64,000 nt of DNA from Rhizaria sp. SCN 62-66 (lineage: Eukaryota > Rhizaria, unplaced): the NCBI GenBank assembly GCA_001724265.1, contig MEDY01000090.1, positions 19,704 through 83,703 of the forward strand, in the 5' to 3' direction. The notes beneath the pieces are model-generated. The model had not been told where the DNA came from and made no database searches. It worked only from the letters and a program-made list of their open reading frames with translations. The position numbers were made by a program, and so were the translations under genes. Below, piece after piece: positions 10,552 through 19,834 of the stretch (positions are counted from its first letter, which is position 1; every line of letters starts with the position of its first letter).

Positions 10552-12338
10552 TGCAACAGCATTAACAACACAACGAGCAGCAAGAGTGATCTAAGTGCGA
10601 ATGCCGTTGGTCTCAGTGCCAGCGCAGTGTTTACGATTCCAAATGCGTTGGACCATACACGTTTTATGCCTGCGCTAAGCGCTGAGAGGTGGTCTAAGGG
10701 TCGGCAGACACTTAACACCCCGGGCACCACTAAGACCGACGCAAACGACAACGTCGACAAGACCTTGGGTTTAACTGCGGTCAAGAGCTCTAGCTCCAGC
10801 TCTAGCTCCAGTTCTAAGTCGAGGACTCGTAAGGGATTGTCTCTAAACCACTCGAAGAACTCTACTGGCATCGCTAGCTCTCCTCCCTTGCTCGTGGCGC
10901 CTGCGCAACAACAACGCCCTGTGACCGTGGTAGCGTTGTCACGGCTCGTCTACCGCAAAGGTATTGACTTAGTGGCTGCCATCATCCCTCCCGTTTGCGC
11001 GGCGCGGCCGCATGTGAACTTCGTCATCGGAGGCGGCGGACCGAAAAATCACTTGCTACTCGAGATGATTCACCGGCATGGACTGCAGCAACGCGTGACT
11101 CTGCTCGGGGAAGTGCCGCAGTCACGCGTACGCGCGGTCTTAGCGCAGGCTGATGTATTCCTGAACTGCTCGCTCACAGAGTCGTTTTGCATTGCTGTGC
11201 TGGAAGCGGTCGCAGTTGGCGCGAGGGTTGTTGCGACACGGTACGCAATCAGTAACTAAATTACACTTTTGGAGACATATATTATATTCTACGAGCCTTA
11301 AATTTAATTATATCACGAGTATATTTAAATTTTCGTTTTTTATTTAAAATATTAAAGCTAATCGTGCATATTGATTTCACCAAACACTTTTTGTTGCTGT
11401 TGAGTCTTACTCTCTTTCTTTGTTTCTGTTTGTTTGTGTGGATCTTCTATAGGGTGGGTGGTGTCGGTGAGATCTTACCAGAGGACGTGATCACGTTTTG
11501 CGCACCCAACGTCAGCGCTGTGTTGGCTGCGACACTCACGGCTGTCGATGACTGCGCCGTTGACAGCAGTGACCACTGTGCTATCCACAGCAATTACAAC
11601 AACAAGATCAACAATAACAACACTCACTTGAATGACAGCGGAAACAAGACCACGGGTCACCGTGATTCTAATAACAGCACGACTGCTGACATGAGTGATG
11701 CCGGAGCTGACAGTGAGCAAGAAAGTGACCGCGACGGTGACGGTGGCCGGGAGCAGCGCCACAATAGCAACAGCAGTGATATCGCAACGACAAAGCTACG
11801 TTGTAATGACTGTGAGCGTTTGCGTTTGCATGCGATTGTTGCAAAGCACTACTCGTGGCATTCAGTCGCACAGCGGACCGCCGTTGTCTACAACAACATC
11901 ATGTTCGATAACAACGACACCGATCATAACGTTTACAGTCGAAACAACAGTACTGACGGTTGCAGCAATAGCATTGGGTCGTTTCGCCACTTTGCGCGTC
12001 GCTTGCTTGCCCTCACCGCGCTCCGAGTGCGGCTTTACTTCAAGTCATCCGGCCCCGTCGCTGGCCCGTTGTTTGCCGGTGCGGCCGCATTTGCCGCAGC
12101 CGTCGTGCTCCTGCTTGAAGTGATCTGGCCCCAGTCAGAGATTGAGCTTGTTCCTGATCAAGAGGACCAGTCTAAGGGGGTACTCAGTCGGCTGGAGAAG
12201 TGGGAGGACTGGACTATTGACACAACGTTATCTGCTGTATCACAAGCTGGATCGTTGCAGTCTCAGGCGCAGGCGCAGTCGATTGTGACGGTGGATGCTG
12301 GGGAAGAGGATGTTTTGTTGGGATTGCGTCTGAATTAA
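9486..12338 (+). CDS. PIGA: PIG-A, GPI-anchor GlcNAc-transferase catalytic subunit
   Basis: Three exons, 9486-10022, 10225-11240 and 11453-12338 (812 residues, TAA stop). Introns have GTACTT...AAG and GTACGC...TAG borders and keep the frame. The protein transfers GlcNAc from UDP-GlcNAc to phosphatidylinositol, the first step of GPI-anchor synthesis at the ER. Near-diagnostic PIG-A sequence: [85 protein letters not shown], and [11 protein letters not shown] right after intron 2; a hydrophobic membrane segment lies near the C-terminus. Asn/Ser-rich insertions roughly double the usual length. Two in-frame TAGs (9507-9509, residue 8; 9918-9920, residue 145) must be sense codons: the second lies in one exon between conserved segments, and no other usable ATG precedes RICIVSD. 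Confidence 0.95.
12173..12184 (+). repeat. Dispersed motif B (TAAGGGGGTACT)
   Basis: Exact copy near the 3' end of PIG-A, encoding SKGVL. Confidence 0.6.
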
Positions 12339-12759
12339 GACAAACAACAAAGGATATATAGGCATTATTTTTAGATAGGAACCATGATTAATTAGCATAT
12401 ACACCAATTTTATTTTGGAATAAATAAGATGTCAACAGGTTATGCAAGTACAATTACTCCTGACCACTAGTGTGTTTTGGTGCCTGCAACAAGCTCGCGA
12501 AAAAACTGGCTGGCCGGACCAGTCTCGAATTCCGACGGCCAAAGGGCGCTTTCGGAGTTGTCTTGTAGATCCCTTCATATCCGCACAATGCGCACAAAAC
12601 ACCAATATCACGGCTGATCACGAACGCATATTTGTTAATCCTTTTTTGCATATATCCAAAAAAGATATCTTGCGCCACTTTACCCGACCTTTACTCACTC
12701 CCCCCACGCCGCACCTCTTGCCCGCTTCCTTCTTTGCGTCTTCTGTAGCCCTCTCCGCC
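12339..12759. other. Spacer between PIG-A and the MAM33-like gene
   Basis: About 420 bases carrying the PIG-A 3' end and the promoter of the next gene. The last ~80 bases before the ATG are strongly pyrimidine-rich. Nothing else is recognised. Confidence 0.5.
12680..12757 (+). promoter_or_regulatory. Pyrimidine-rich leader of MAM33-like gene
   Basis: C/T-dominated tract ending just before the ATG at 12760; same style as the leaders of the ARMC1-like, tRNase Z and POMP genes. Confidence 0.35.
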
Positions 12760-13855
12760 ATGCTCCGCAACCTCGCCCGCGTCGCGTCCAAGCTCCCTCG
12801 CACCTCCGCGCTCTCCATGCCGGCCCGTTTCTCCTCTAACGCCGTCCGCTGCCTGTCGAGCATGCACGAGCGTCTGACGACCGAGGCCGACAGCTACGAC
12901 CGCCTCCTCAACAACACCGACCCTCTGGCCGTGCTTAAGAACTCCTCCGCGACTGTTGTGGAGAACGACATCACTGTGTCGTTCGATGGTGAGCTGCACC
13001 GCGTTGTGGTCAGCCTCACGAAGGAGTTTGACTACCGTGAGATGACTGAGGAGGAGTACGCGCAGACTCAGCGCGAGAACTCTGACGAGGCCAACGAGGA
13101 CGAGGTCGACGAGGTACGTTGCTATCCGAGATAAACCTCGCTTGCATCCTATCTTTTAAATCTTCAACTCAATATTCAGTCACATCTACCTGTAAGTCAA
13201 GTTGTATTCTCACATATGTACATATACCTCTTTTGACGGCGCTTTCTTAATGCTGTTTCGCCACATTTTAGGTCGCCTTCCACCCCATCACCGCGTCCTT
13301 CACCCCCCTGTCCTCTGGCGCCGGCGCCGCGGACAAGATCACTGTTGTGGGTGAGATGCACCCTGACGGCCGCTGCCTCGTCTCCGAGATCACTCCTCAC
13401 TGCAAGGCCACTGGCAACGCGCTGCGCACCATCTCCCTCGGTGACCTCGACGAGGGCTCGTCCACTGCCATCTTCGAGGCGCTTGAGGCCTGTGGTCTCC
13501 ACACTACCGCGATTGAGGCTATCACCAAGCACGCCCGCCGTCTCCGCATCCAGGTACGCATATCTACTCTCGATTATCTACGTATCTCTACTCTCGATTA
13601 TCTACGCTTACACGGGGAATCAGACGTTCAGCAAAGAGTTTATTGCATTTTTCAGGACGTATTTTTGCTAAAATTGCGGTGATTTTTCTTGATATAACTG
13701 ACTAATAGTGTAATTTATGTTGCTCTCTCACATACTCAATTTTTGCGCTTTTTTGTGCGACATTTCGTCTTGTTTTGTGTTTTTGCTGTAAACAGGAGCA
13801 CGTCGATGCCCTCAAGGCTATCAACGAGTTCGTCCTCAAGAGCACCACTGACTAA
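12760..13855 (+). CDS. Mitochondrial p32/MAM33 (C1QBP) family protein
   Basis: Three exons, 12760-13113, 13272-13553 and 13796-13855 (231 residues, TAA stop), all phase 0, with GTACGT and GTACGC donors. The N-terminus (MLRNLARVASKLPRTSAL) is a typical arginine-rich mitochondrial presequence. The mature part resembles the MAM33/p32 fold: a first beta strand ITVSFDGELHRVVVSLTKEF, an acidic loop (ENSDEANEDEVDE), further strands, and the C-terminal helix EHVDALKAINEFV. These acidic matrix proteins form trimers and support mitochondrial translation and oxidative phosphorylation. Length is near the family norm (about 230-280). Family assignment rests on architecture and the C-terminal helix; paralogue identity is not resolved. 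Confidence 0.82.
13564..13606 (+). repeat. Short tandem repeat inside MAM33 intron 2
   Basis: About two copies of a 22-24 base unit (TCTACTCTCGATTATCTACG) lie just inside the 5' end of the second intron. It does not disturb the splice sites. Confidence 0.7.
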
Positions 13856-16124
13856 GTGCAAAGTAAGTCCCTAACACTTTTATCGCTCGTACAGTGTAAG
13901 TACTCGTCTTACATGCAAGGAACAGATCTCTTTGATGTCTATCTCGAGCTTCATCAACAACGTTCAAGTTATGCTTGAAAGCTAAAGTTCAGCGACACAC
14001 GTCATGGGGATCGTATTCAAGCATGTCATGTCACACAAGACATTCTCGCGGTCTTATGTCATGATGGCGAAGCAAAGCTAAGGCAATGCAAGAGCAGTAT
14101 CACCTGGTTGATGTTGTTTCGCTTTGTCACGGTTTTGTTCAGTCGATTGAGATAGGGCTTGGTAGAGTGTGATAACTTATTTTCTCATCCTGTCATCAGT
14201 GTAATTTAACAAGAACAACAATAAACCGAAAATTAAACTGCAACATACCAAACAGAGGCACTACGCCGTGTCTTGGCAGCAAACAACTGACGGCAGCTCT
14301 CGCGACGAAGAAACCTCAGCGCGACCCCGAACAGGCGCGATCGTGCATCACTGCCGGCCCTACTGACAAGTTCACAGCCACTTAATGCCATCGGCGATGT
14401 CTTGGGATGTCGCCGTTCTGTAACGAGCCTCAATTTACCACAGATGTGAAATATACCACGTTTAAACAATGTCAGCGCTGAATACACAAACATACCTTAA
14501 GTGACCGTAATCACAACATCTAATGGTTACATGTGTTACCGTTTTGGTTAAAAGTAGGGGTGAAAAAGGAGCTTCATGTGTATTTGAAAGAGAAATATGA
14601 CTGTTCATCAAAGAACAAGCCGGAGATGAGAGAGTGATGAATAACCAAAACAAGCCAGAAAAGCACACGGACAGCCTTTGGGTGAAAAGAACAACAGCGG
14701 AGGCGATCGTTCAATCGAGAGCTAGAGAGTCGACGAGTACGTGTGATAGGTTATTCTGACTTATATTCGTAAGAGATTGCTCTGCGTTGGAGTCCTTCCT
14801 TCCACAAAAGGACTCGCAACTATACACACACAGGAACAGTAGCAGCAACAACTCCAAACACAAGATTGTTTGTGGTGAATGTTGTTAATATTATGGTTGG
14901 TGAGTGTACAGAGAGGGTGGGTTAGTAAGAGAGAGGTAGTTTTGTTGCCACAAAACAAAAAAGCATAGCACTGATCGGTTGTAAGTGCGGATTTTTGTTT
15001 TTGTTTGGACTCGCGTGTGGGGCCAGCACAAGCGCACTCAGCAACACTAACAACAGCGCCACCATAAGCGAGGTGTTGGAAGTATTGCAGAAGGGAAACG
15101 TAGTGATTTGCTTTCTATACGACGCATAGTTCATATGTCTCTGTCCGCTCTAATGAGAGAACATAGCGAGACGCGAAAGCACACTAGTTACGCTTGTCCC
15201 ACAGGGAGTCGCATCCCCCCGCTTACAGAGAGTGCAAGGGGAGGTGCGAGTAGTCGGCGAGTCCGGAGGGGGGAGGGACAACAAAGGGAGACATGAAGCG
15301 GTTAGTATCGATCTAAAGCATGAGTTAAAACAACACACACACAACAATGTTATTGGAGTTGTTGTGTCGCGACTGATGCAAAAGAAAGTGAGATTTGTGA
15401 GCAAAGACAAAACATCTAGTCACTCTGAAAGAGTAAATGAGTGAAAGTATTTTGTGAAAGCATAACACGATATCAAACAAATAAAGATTTGTTTGCTTGT
15501 CCGCGTAATGCTTGCGTTGCTCTCGGCCCCCTTACACACGCATACACGACTTAGGTTTTGAGACGAAGTCTAAGTGTGTGTGTGGAGTGTAAAGGGGACA
15601 CGAGGAAAAGTGACTGACTTATTTGATTAAAACACAATCGCAAGGAACAAACAGCTTTGCTGCAGTTTGAACGTTACGTAAAGTGCTAGTGTTGTTCAAA
15701 ATAGAGCAGGAAAGTAAACTGCTGTGACTATAAATCAGCGTCAACAGTCAGGTTACTCACTTACCACAGGTGATATACAAATACCAGTGTGTAAGCACAA
15801 GGTGATACGAGGCCTTGTCCAGATCTAAGGGGGGTTTGTTTTTAAATCTAAGTAGAATCTGCGTGAGCGAAATGGCACACAACAGAACAGGGGGTGAACA
15901 ACATCAAAGTTAAGGCGTCAGCGCAAACGCGCCCCTCGATCTCCCGACAAAGAAAGTCAAGCCGCAACAGAGGCAGCTTAGCTTCGCGTTGAAGTGAAAG
16001 AGAGGGGCATGCATGCGATCATTTCCTCGCCCTTAGCTAACCGCCACAGCTACACTGTTGCTCTCCAGTTCGTTCATTCGCCTGAGTGTGTGGGCAGAGT
16101 AAACGGATGAGAGCAAGTGTAAAA

Positions 16125-16149
16125 GGTGCGCTGGTTCGAAGAGCGCACC
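16125..16149. other. Perfect inverted repeat, 8-bp stem with 9-nt loop
   Basis: GGTGCGCT and AGCGCACC flank the loop GGTTCGAAG. The loop resembles a tRNA T-loop (GGTTCGA), but the stem is too long for a T-arm and no A-box or acceptor partner is found upstream, so I do not call a tRNA. Confidence 0.6.
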
Positions 16150-17659
16150 ACCGTGGCGGGTGTTAGTGTCCAGAGAGACGAGTATACAAGGCAGGAGCCA
16201 GTCGGTAAACAGCGCATGTGACGGCGCATCGACATACTGACTGACACAAGTTGTAAGCGTGAAGCTACTCAGGACTTAAGGCGACGACGACTGCAAGTGT
16301 GTGAAAAAGAAAAAAACTTGTTACTGGAGTTACGAGAGCTTGTGCTGGATGTTTGCTTGCTTGTGCTTGGGTTATGTTTGTTTTGGTTGTTGTTTGTTTT
16401 GGAATACGAAGAGAGTTTTGCGAAAACTGTTATTGGTGTTATTTTGTTTTGTTCTTGGGTTTTTGTTTTTGTTTGGTTTCTAGTTTTGTTGATGTTTTTT
16501 TTGAGCGCCATAGAAGTTATTTTTTGTTTTGTTATTTTGAGGGCGTTTTAAAAAGAGAATTGATAGTAAAAATGCATCGGAAGAGGAATTGAAATATCAA
16601 GGTGACAGTTTCGCTAATGATTTAGCATGAGAAGAACAGAGACTAAAACTATAAAAAAAATAAAGAGCAAGTAAGCAAGCAAGTAAAGATGAAGAGAAAT
16701 GAAAGAAAGCACAAGTTGATTCGTAGCTGTCACAAGAGACACACGTTTTGAGTTAGCAGTCGGGTCGCACCAAGTCGACAGTAGCATCACCTCGCATAGC
16801 TGACACACCAACACCCACTCTTATCAATCAGAGACTTACATTTGCGATGACGGAAGGACGCGTCCGCGTGAAATCTAAGTAGCTGTGTGACGGTGGGCTG
16901 TTAGCAAGGCGTAAGGGTGTACAAAGGGGGATGATGACGGGAAGGGCCTCGCTCACTCACTACCACAAAGCGACAAAACACACAGATGTTGCTCTGTCGT
17001 GGTGTTGCAAGAGTAAAGAGAGCGAGGCTTGAGAAAGAGAGAGAGACTATGTAACGAATATGTAACGGGGGGTTTGCAGCTAAACTTTTGAGAGATAGAT
17101 AAAGTTAAGTTGCAGAAGAAAAAAAAAGAAGTTGGTTGTAATGCCTCCAGAGTCCAAACAAGCACTCGTGGACTTCGTCGTCGATGTTATAAGGAGTTAC
17201 ATGTAAGCCGAAAGCAGTGGTGTCCAGTCACCGCGATCTAAGTACTCGTTACAACTCGAAGTAAGTCCAAGCGAAGTTGAGGAATCGGAAACATAACGCG
17301 AAAGGTAAGTGTTGATGTTTGCTTAAGTTCGTTGCTGGTATGAGCAGTCATAGTGTAAGAATAGGCGAGCGAATGTACGCGAAGTGAGGATCAACGATGT
17401 CCAGTGTAAGTAGTTCGTGGTCGCGAGTCTAAGTGGCGTCAAGTGCACACGACAGCGAGAGTCCCATTTCCCCCTCAATCTTGCCTGCTCAGTTTCTTCT
17501 CGATTCCCTCTAATGTTTGTCACAGTTAATCGGCAAATACAACACAGCGGAGGGTATAAACACACTCACACATCAAGTCGTCAGACAGCGAAATTCAGCC
17601 TCTTTGCGAGTGACTTCACAGCAGCTAATTTTTAACACCACTCAGTCTCCCCCTTGCAG

Positions 17660-17929
17660 TCAAGCAGCGGCACACCGAGCGAGAACAACGTCACGGACAC
17701 CAACAAAGCAAGTAGCAAGTCGCAGTGTAAAATAGCAGCAGGAAAAGCGCAGAGGCGACGACCCAAGGCGCGTCAGCCCGTTACGGCGACAGCAAGGCCT
17801 CGGGAAGCAGCAGCAACCACGCTTTCCCAGTGCGAACGCGGTGATGATGCTGATTCGCGAGTCACAGCAACAGCGACAGCAGCGGCGGCGAATGTGATGG
17901 CGGTGGCGGCTGCGTAGCTGTGGGGAAAT
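17660..17929 (+). CDS. Possible internal exon of an unrecognised gene
   Basis: A 90-codon open stretch with the Ser/Thr/Ala/Asn composition of real low-complexity exons here, bounded by a CCCCCTTGCAG acceptor-like site and a GTACGT donor at 17930. It contains one TAG (17915-17917), so it is open to the donor only if UAG is sense. A TTAG acceptor at 18061-18064 would continue the same frame for 47 codons to a TGA. No upstream exon and no homology are recognised. Highly tentative. Confidence 0.2.
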
Positions 17930-18483
17930 GTACGTGACGCGTCAGCCGAGGCGACAGCAGGACACTTACATTTCCACAGCACACGCGCGCACACTTACAC
18001 ACACATACACACCGCTTACCGAGGATTGTTGTTGCTTCCCGCTTCCAACATCACACGTACTTAGCGAATGCTACAGAGTTGTTGTTGTTCGGATAGTTCA
18101 AGATCGATATTGTCGTCGTTCATGCAAGGCAAGAGTGAGAGAAGTGGTAAAGCAATGCCAAGTTACACAAAAAGAGAGAGATTTCAAGTTCTTGTGACGA
18201 GAGAGTGAGAGTTGCAGACACCGAGCGTGACAGAGCCAGATTAAGTCATGGATAGAGTTGTGACAGAGAGAGAGGGAACATGAAGAGAATAGAGCTGAAG
18301 AGAGCGAGAGAGGTAGAGACTGCGTCAGTATACACGACAGCAGAACACGAAAAGACACAACAACGAAGCACGAATACAGGGACAAAGCGTCCACAGGTAC
18401 GCTCGAATGAACGCCAGAGAAACACTAGATATACAAAGCAAGTTCACAACACGAGTGACAGCTGTGAATGAAGCAAGACTTTC

Positions 18484-18504
18484 CAGTGCGCGCAGTATGC
18501 ACTG
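18484..18504. repeat. Hairpin motif copy 1
   Basis: CAGTGC/GCACTG stems (6 bp) around a 9-nt loop reading GCGCAGTAT. Confidence 0.8.
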
Positions 18505-18563
18505 TGAAAGGAAAGCCAGTCACAGAATCACTTGGATGCTGACAGTAGAGGAAGACTGAGATT

Positions 18564-18588
18564 AACAGTGCGCGCAGAATGCACTGTT
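18564..18588. repeat. Hairpin motif copy 2
   Basis: AACAGTGC/GCACTGTT stems (8 bp, perfect) around the loop GCGCAGAAT; the strongest of the three copies. Confidence 0.85.
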
Positions 18589-18634
18589 AAGTACTCTAAT
18601 CCTAGTCTAAGTCATTGTTGACATTAGCTTGAGA

Positions 18635-18653
18635 AGTGCGCGCAGAATGCACT
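18635..18653. repeat. Hairpin motif copy 3
   Basis: AGTGC/GCACT stems (5 bp) around the same loop GCGCAGAAT as copy 2. Confidence 0.8.
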
Positions 18654-19115
18654 CGTTACATTACATAAAGTCAACAGATCAATCGTGTTTACAGTGCGTC
18701 ATTGACATGTTTTCTGAGATTATTAGAAAGCTCGTTCTGTCACTGCGTGTGTTTAATTCGAGCGGCGATAGGTCCAGTCACCGGCCCCTTGACGAAGTCA
18801 TCACTCGCACTCGCGCTATTCATTGACGATCGCGCGTTGTCAGTGGGACACGCTTATCAGAGAGCAAGAGGGGTGACACAACAATTTCTTGTCGTGCCTA
18901 TATCTCTCTCTCCCTCAAAGCAGTCGCAAACACAAAACAAGCACGAACGAGTCAGCTTTAGCACACGCGAGCGAGGACAGTCAAGCAACGGACACGGACG
19001 AATCAGCGGCACCCGCACACACACAGCAACACAGAAACGAAGCAAAAAATGTCGCACAAAAAACAAACACTGAAACACACAGAGCATGGCACAGCAGAAT
19101 AGCATTAGGCTGGCC

Positions 19116-19127
19116 TAAGGGGGTACT
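19116..19127 (+). repeat. Dispersed motif B (TAAGGGGGTACT)
   Basis: Exact copy at the 3' flank of the bZIP gene, abutting the TAA of the shifted frame. Confidence 0.6.
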
Positions 19128-19834
19128 TAAACGGCGAGGAAGTCCGACCACTCGCACTCACTCTCACCGACATGGCTGTCCTTCTTGCCAGCACCCTTGT
19201 TCGCATTCGCCGTGGCCGCCGCCGCCATCAACAGAGACTGCACAGCAGGAGCAGCAGAGCTGCTGTTGCCGGCAGGAGTCATGGCGGTGTGGTTGGGAAG
19301 GCCGAAGCTGTTGTAGCTGCTCATCATCATCATCGCCATCTGCGGCAGCACCGCGTTCTCAGTCGTGTTGTTGTTATAAGAACTCATGACGGTACTCGTG
19401 ACCGGCGCAGCCACGGGCTTCGGGGAGCCGGGCGCGGACGAAGGCGCGGAAGACGGCGCCGACGACGCCACACTGGCACTGGCGCTGGCGCGATTGATGT
19501 TGCTGTGGGCGGCGGTAGGAGACGCTGGCACACTGTTGACCGGCGTGGACGCCGCGCTATGAGCGGCGGCGGGGGGCAGAGCGAACGAGATGAGGAGCGA
19601 GTCGGCCGTGGGCTTGGCGGACGTAGTGGCGACGAAGCTCACGCTCGACCGAGCGCTCGAGTTGGCGCTTGACTGCGCACTGACACTGGCACTGGCGGCG
19701 TCGCCATCTTCGCTCTCGCTGAAGTAGTCGCTGTTGAGGCTCGCCACACTGGCGCTGGCGCTAGAGCTGGTGGGGGCGGCACGCACGCGCACGTTGCTCG
19801 CGGTGCTGTTGGAGCTCGTGCTCGTGGTGCTCAC
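19127..19834 (-). CDS. Probable C-terminal part of the bZIP protein, in a shifted frame
   Basis: Open frame of 235 codons ending in TAA, directly downstream of and offset by -1 from the bZIP frame, which meets a TGA at 19831-19833. The composition (Ser/Ala/Asn with acidic SESEDGD, hydrophobic MAMMMM and a terminal ECEWSDFLAV) matches coding sequence here and looks like a transcription-factor activation tail. Both frames are open for over 100 bases upstream of the junction, so the switch point is not fixed. No GTAC-type intron is present between the two frames. A base error in the sequence, an atypical intron or a programmed frameshift are all possible. Confidence 0.5.
   Translation of the reverse strand: MSTTSTSSNSTASNVRVRAAPTSSSASASVASLNSDYFSESEDGDAASASVSAQSSANSSARSSVSFVATTSAKPTADSLLISFALPPAAAHSAASTPVNSVPASPTAAHSNINRASASASVASSAPSSAPSSAPGSPKPVAAPVTSTVMSSYNNNTTENAVLPQMAMMMMSSYNSFGLPNHTAMTPAGNSSSAAPAVQSLLMAAAATANANKGAGKKDSHVGESECEWSDFLAV

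Larger units (their letters stand above)
13856..19126. other. 5.3 kb gene-poor region
   Basis: The longest stretch without a confident gene, between MAM33 (plus) and the bZIP gene (minus). It contains a strongly T/G-biased segment (about 16,320-16,550), an 8-bp-stem hairpin (16,125-16,149), one possible exon (17,660-17,929) and three copies of a hairpin motif (18,484-18,653). CTAAGT strings are scattered through it. Short open frames elsewhere have no protein character. It may hold long UTRs, a non-coding RNA or exons of an unrecognised gene. Confidence 0.5.

Noticed and set aside
16125-16149. Possible tRNA because of GGTTCGA
   Set aside because: The stem is 8 bp rather than 5, and no A-box, anticodon arm or acceptor pairing can be built around it.
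16297-16551. 84-codon frame predicting a hydrophobic, membrane-like peptide
   Set aside because: The hydrophobicity comes directly from T/G-rich DNA (Leu/Val/Phe/Cys codons); three overlapping frames look the same and there is no conserved motif.
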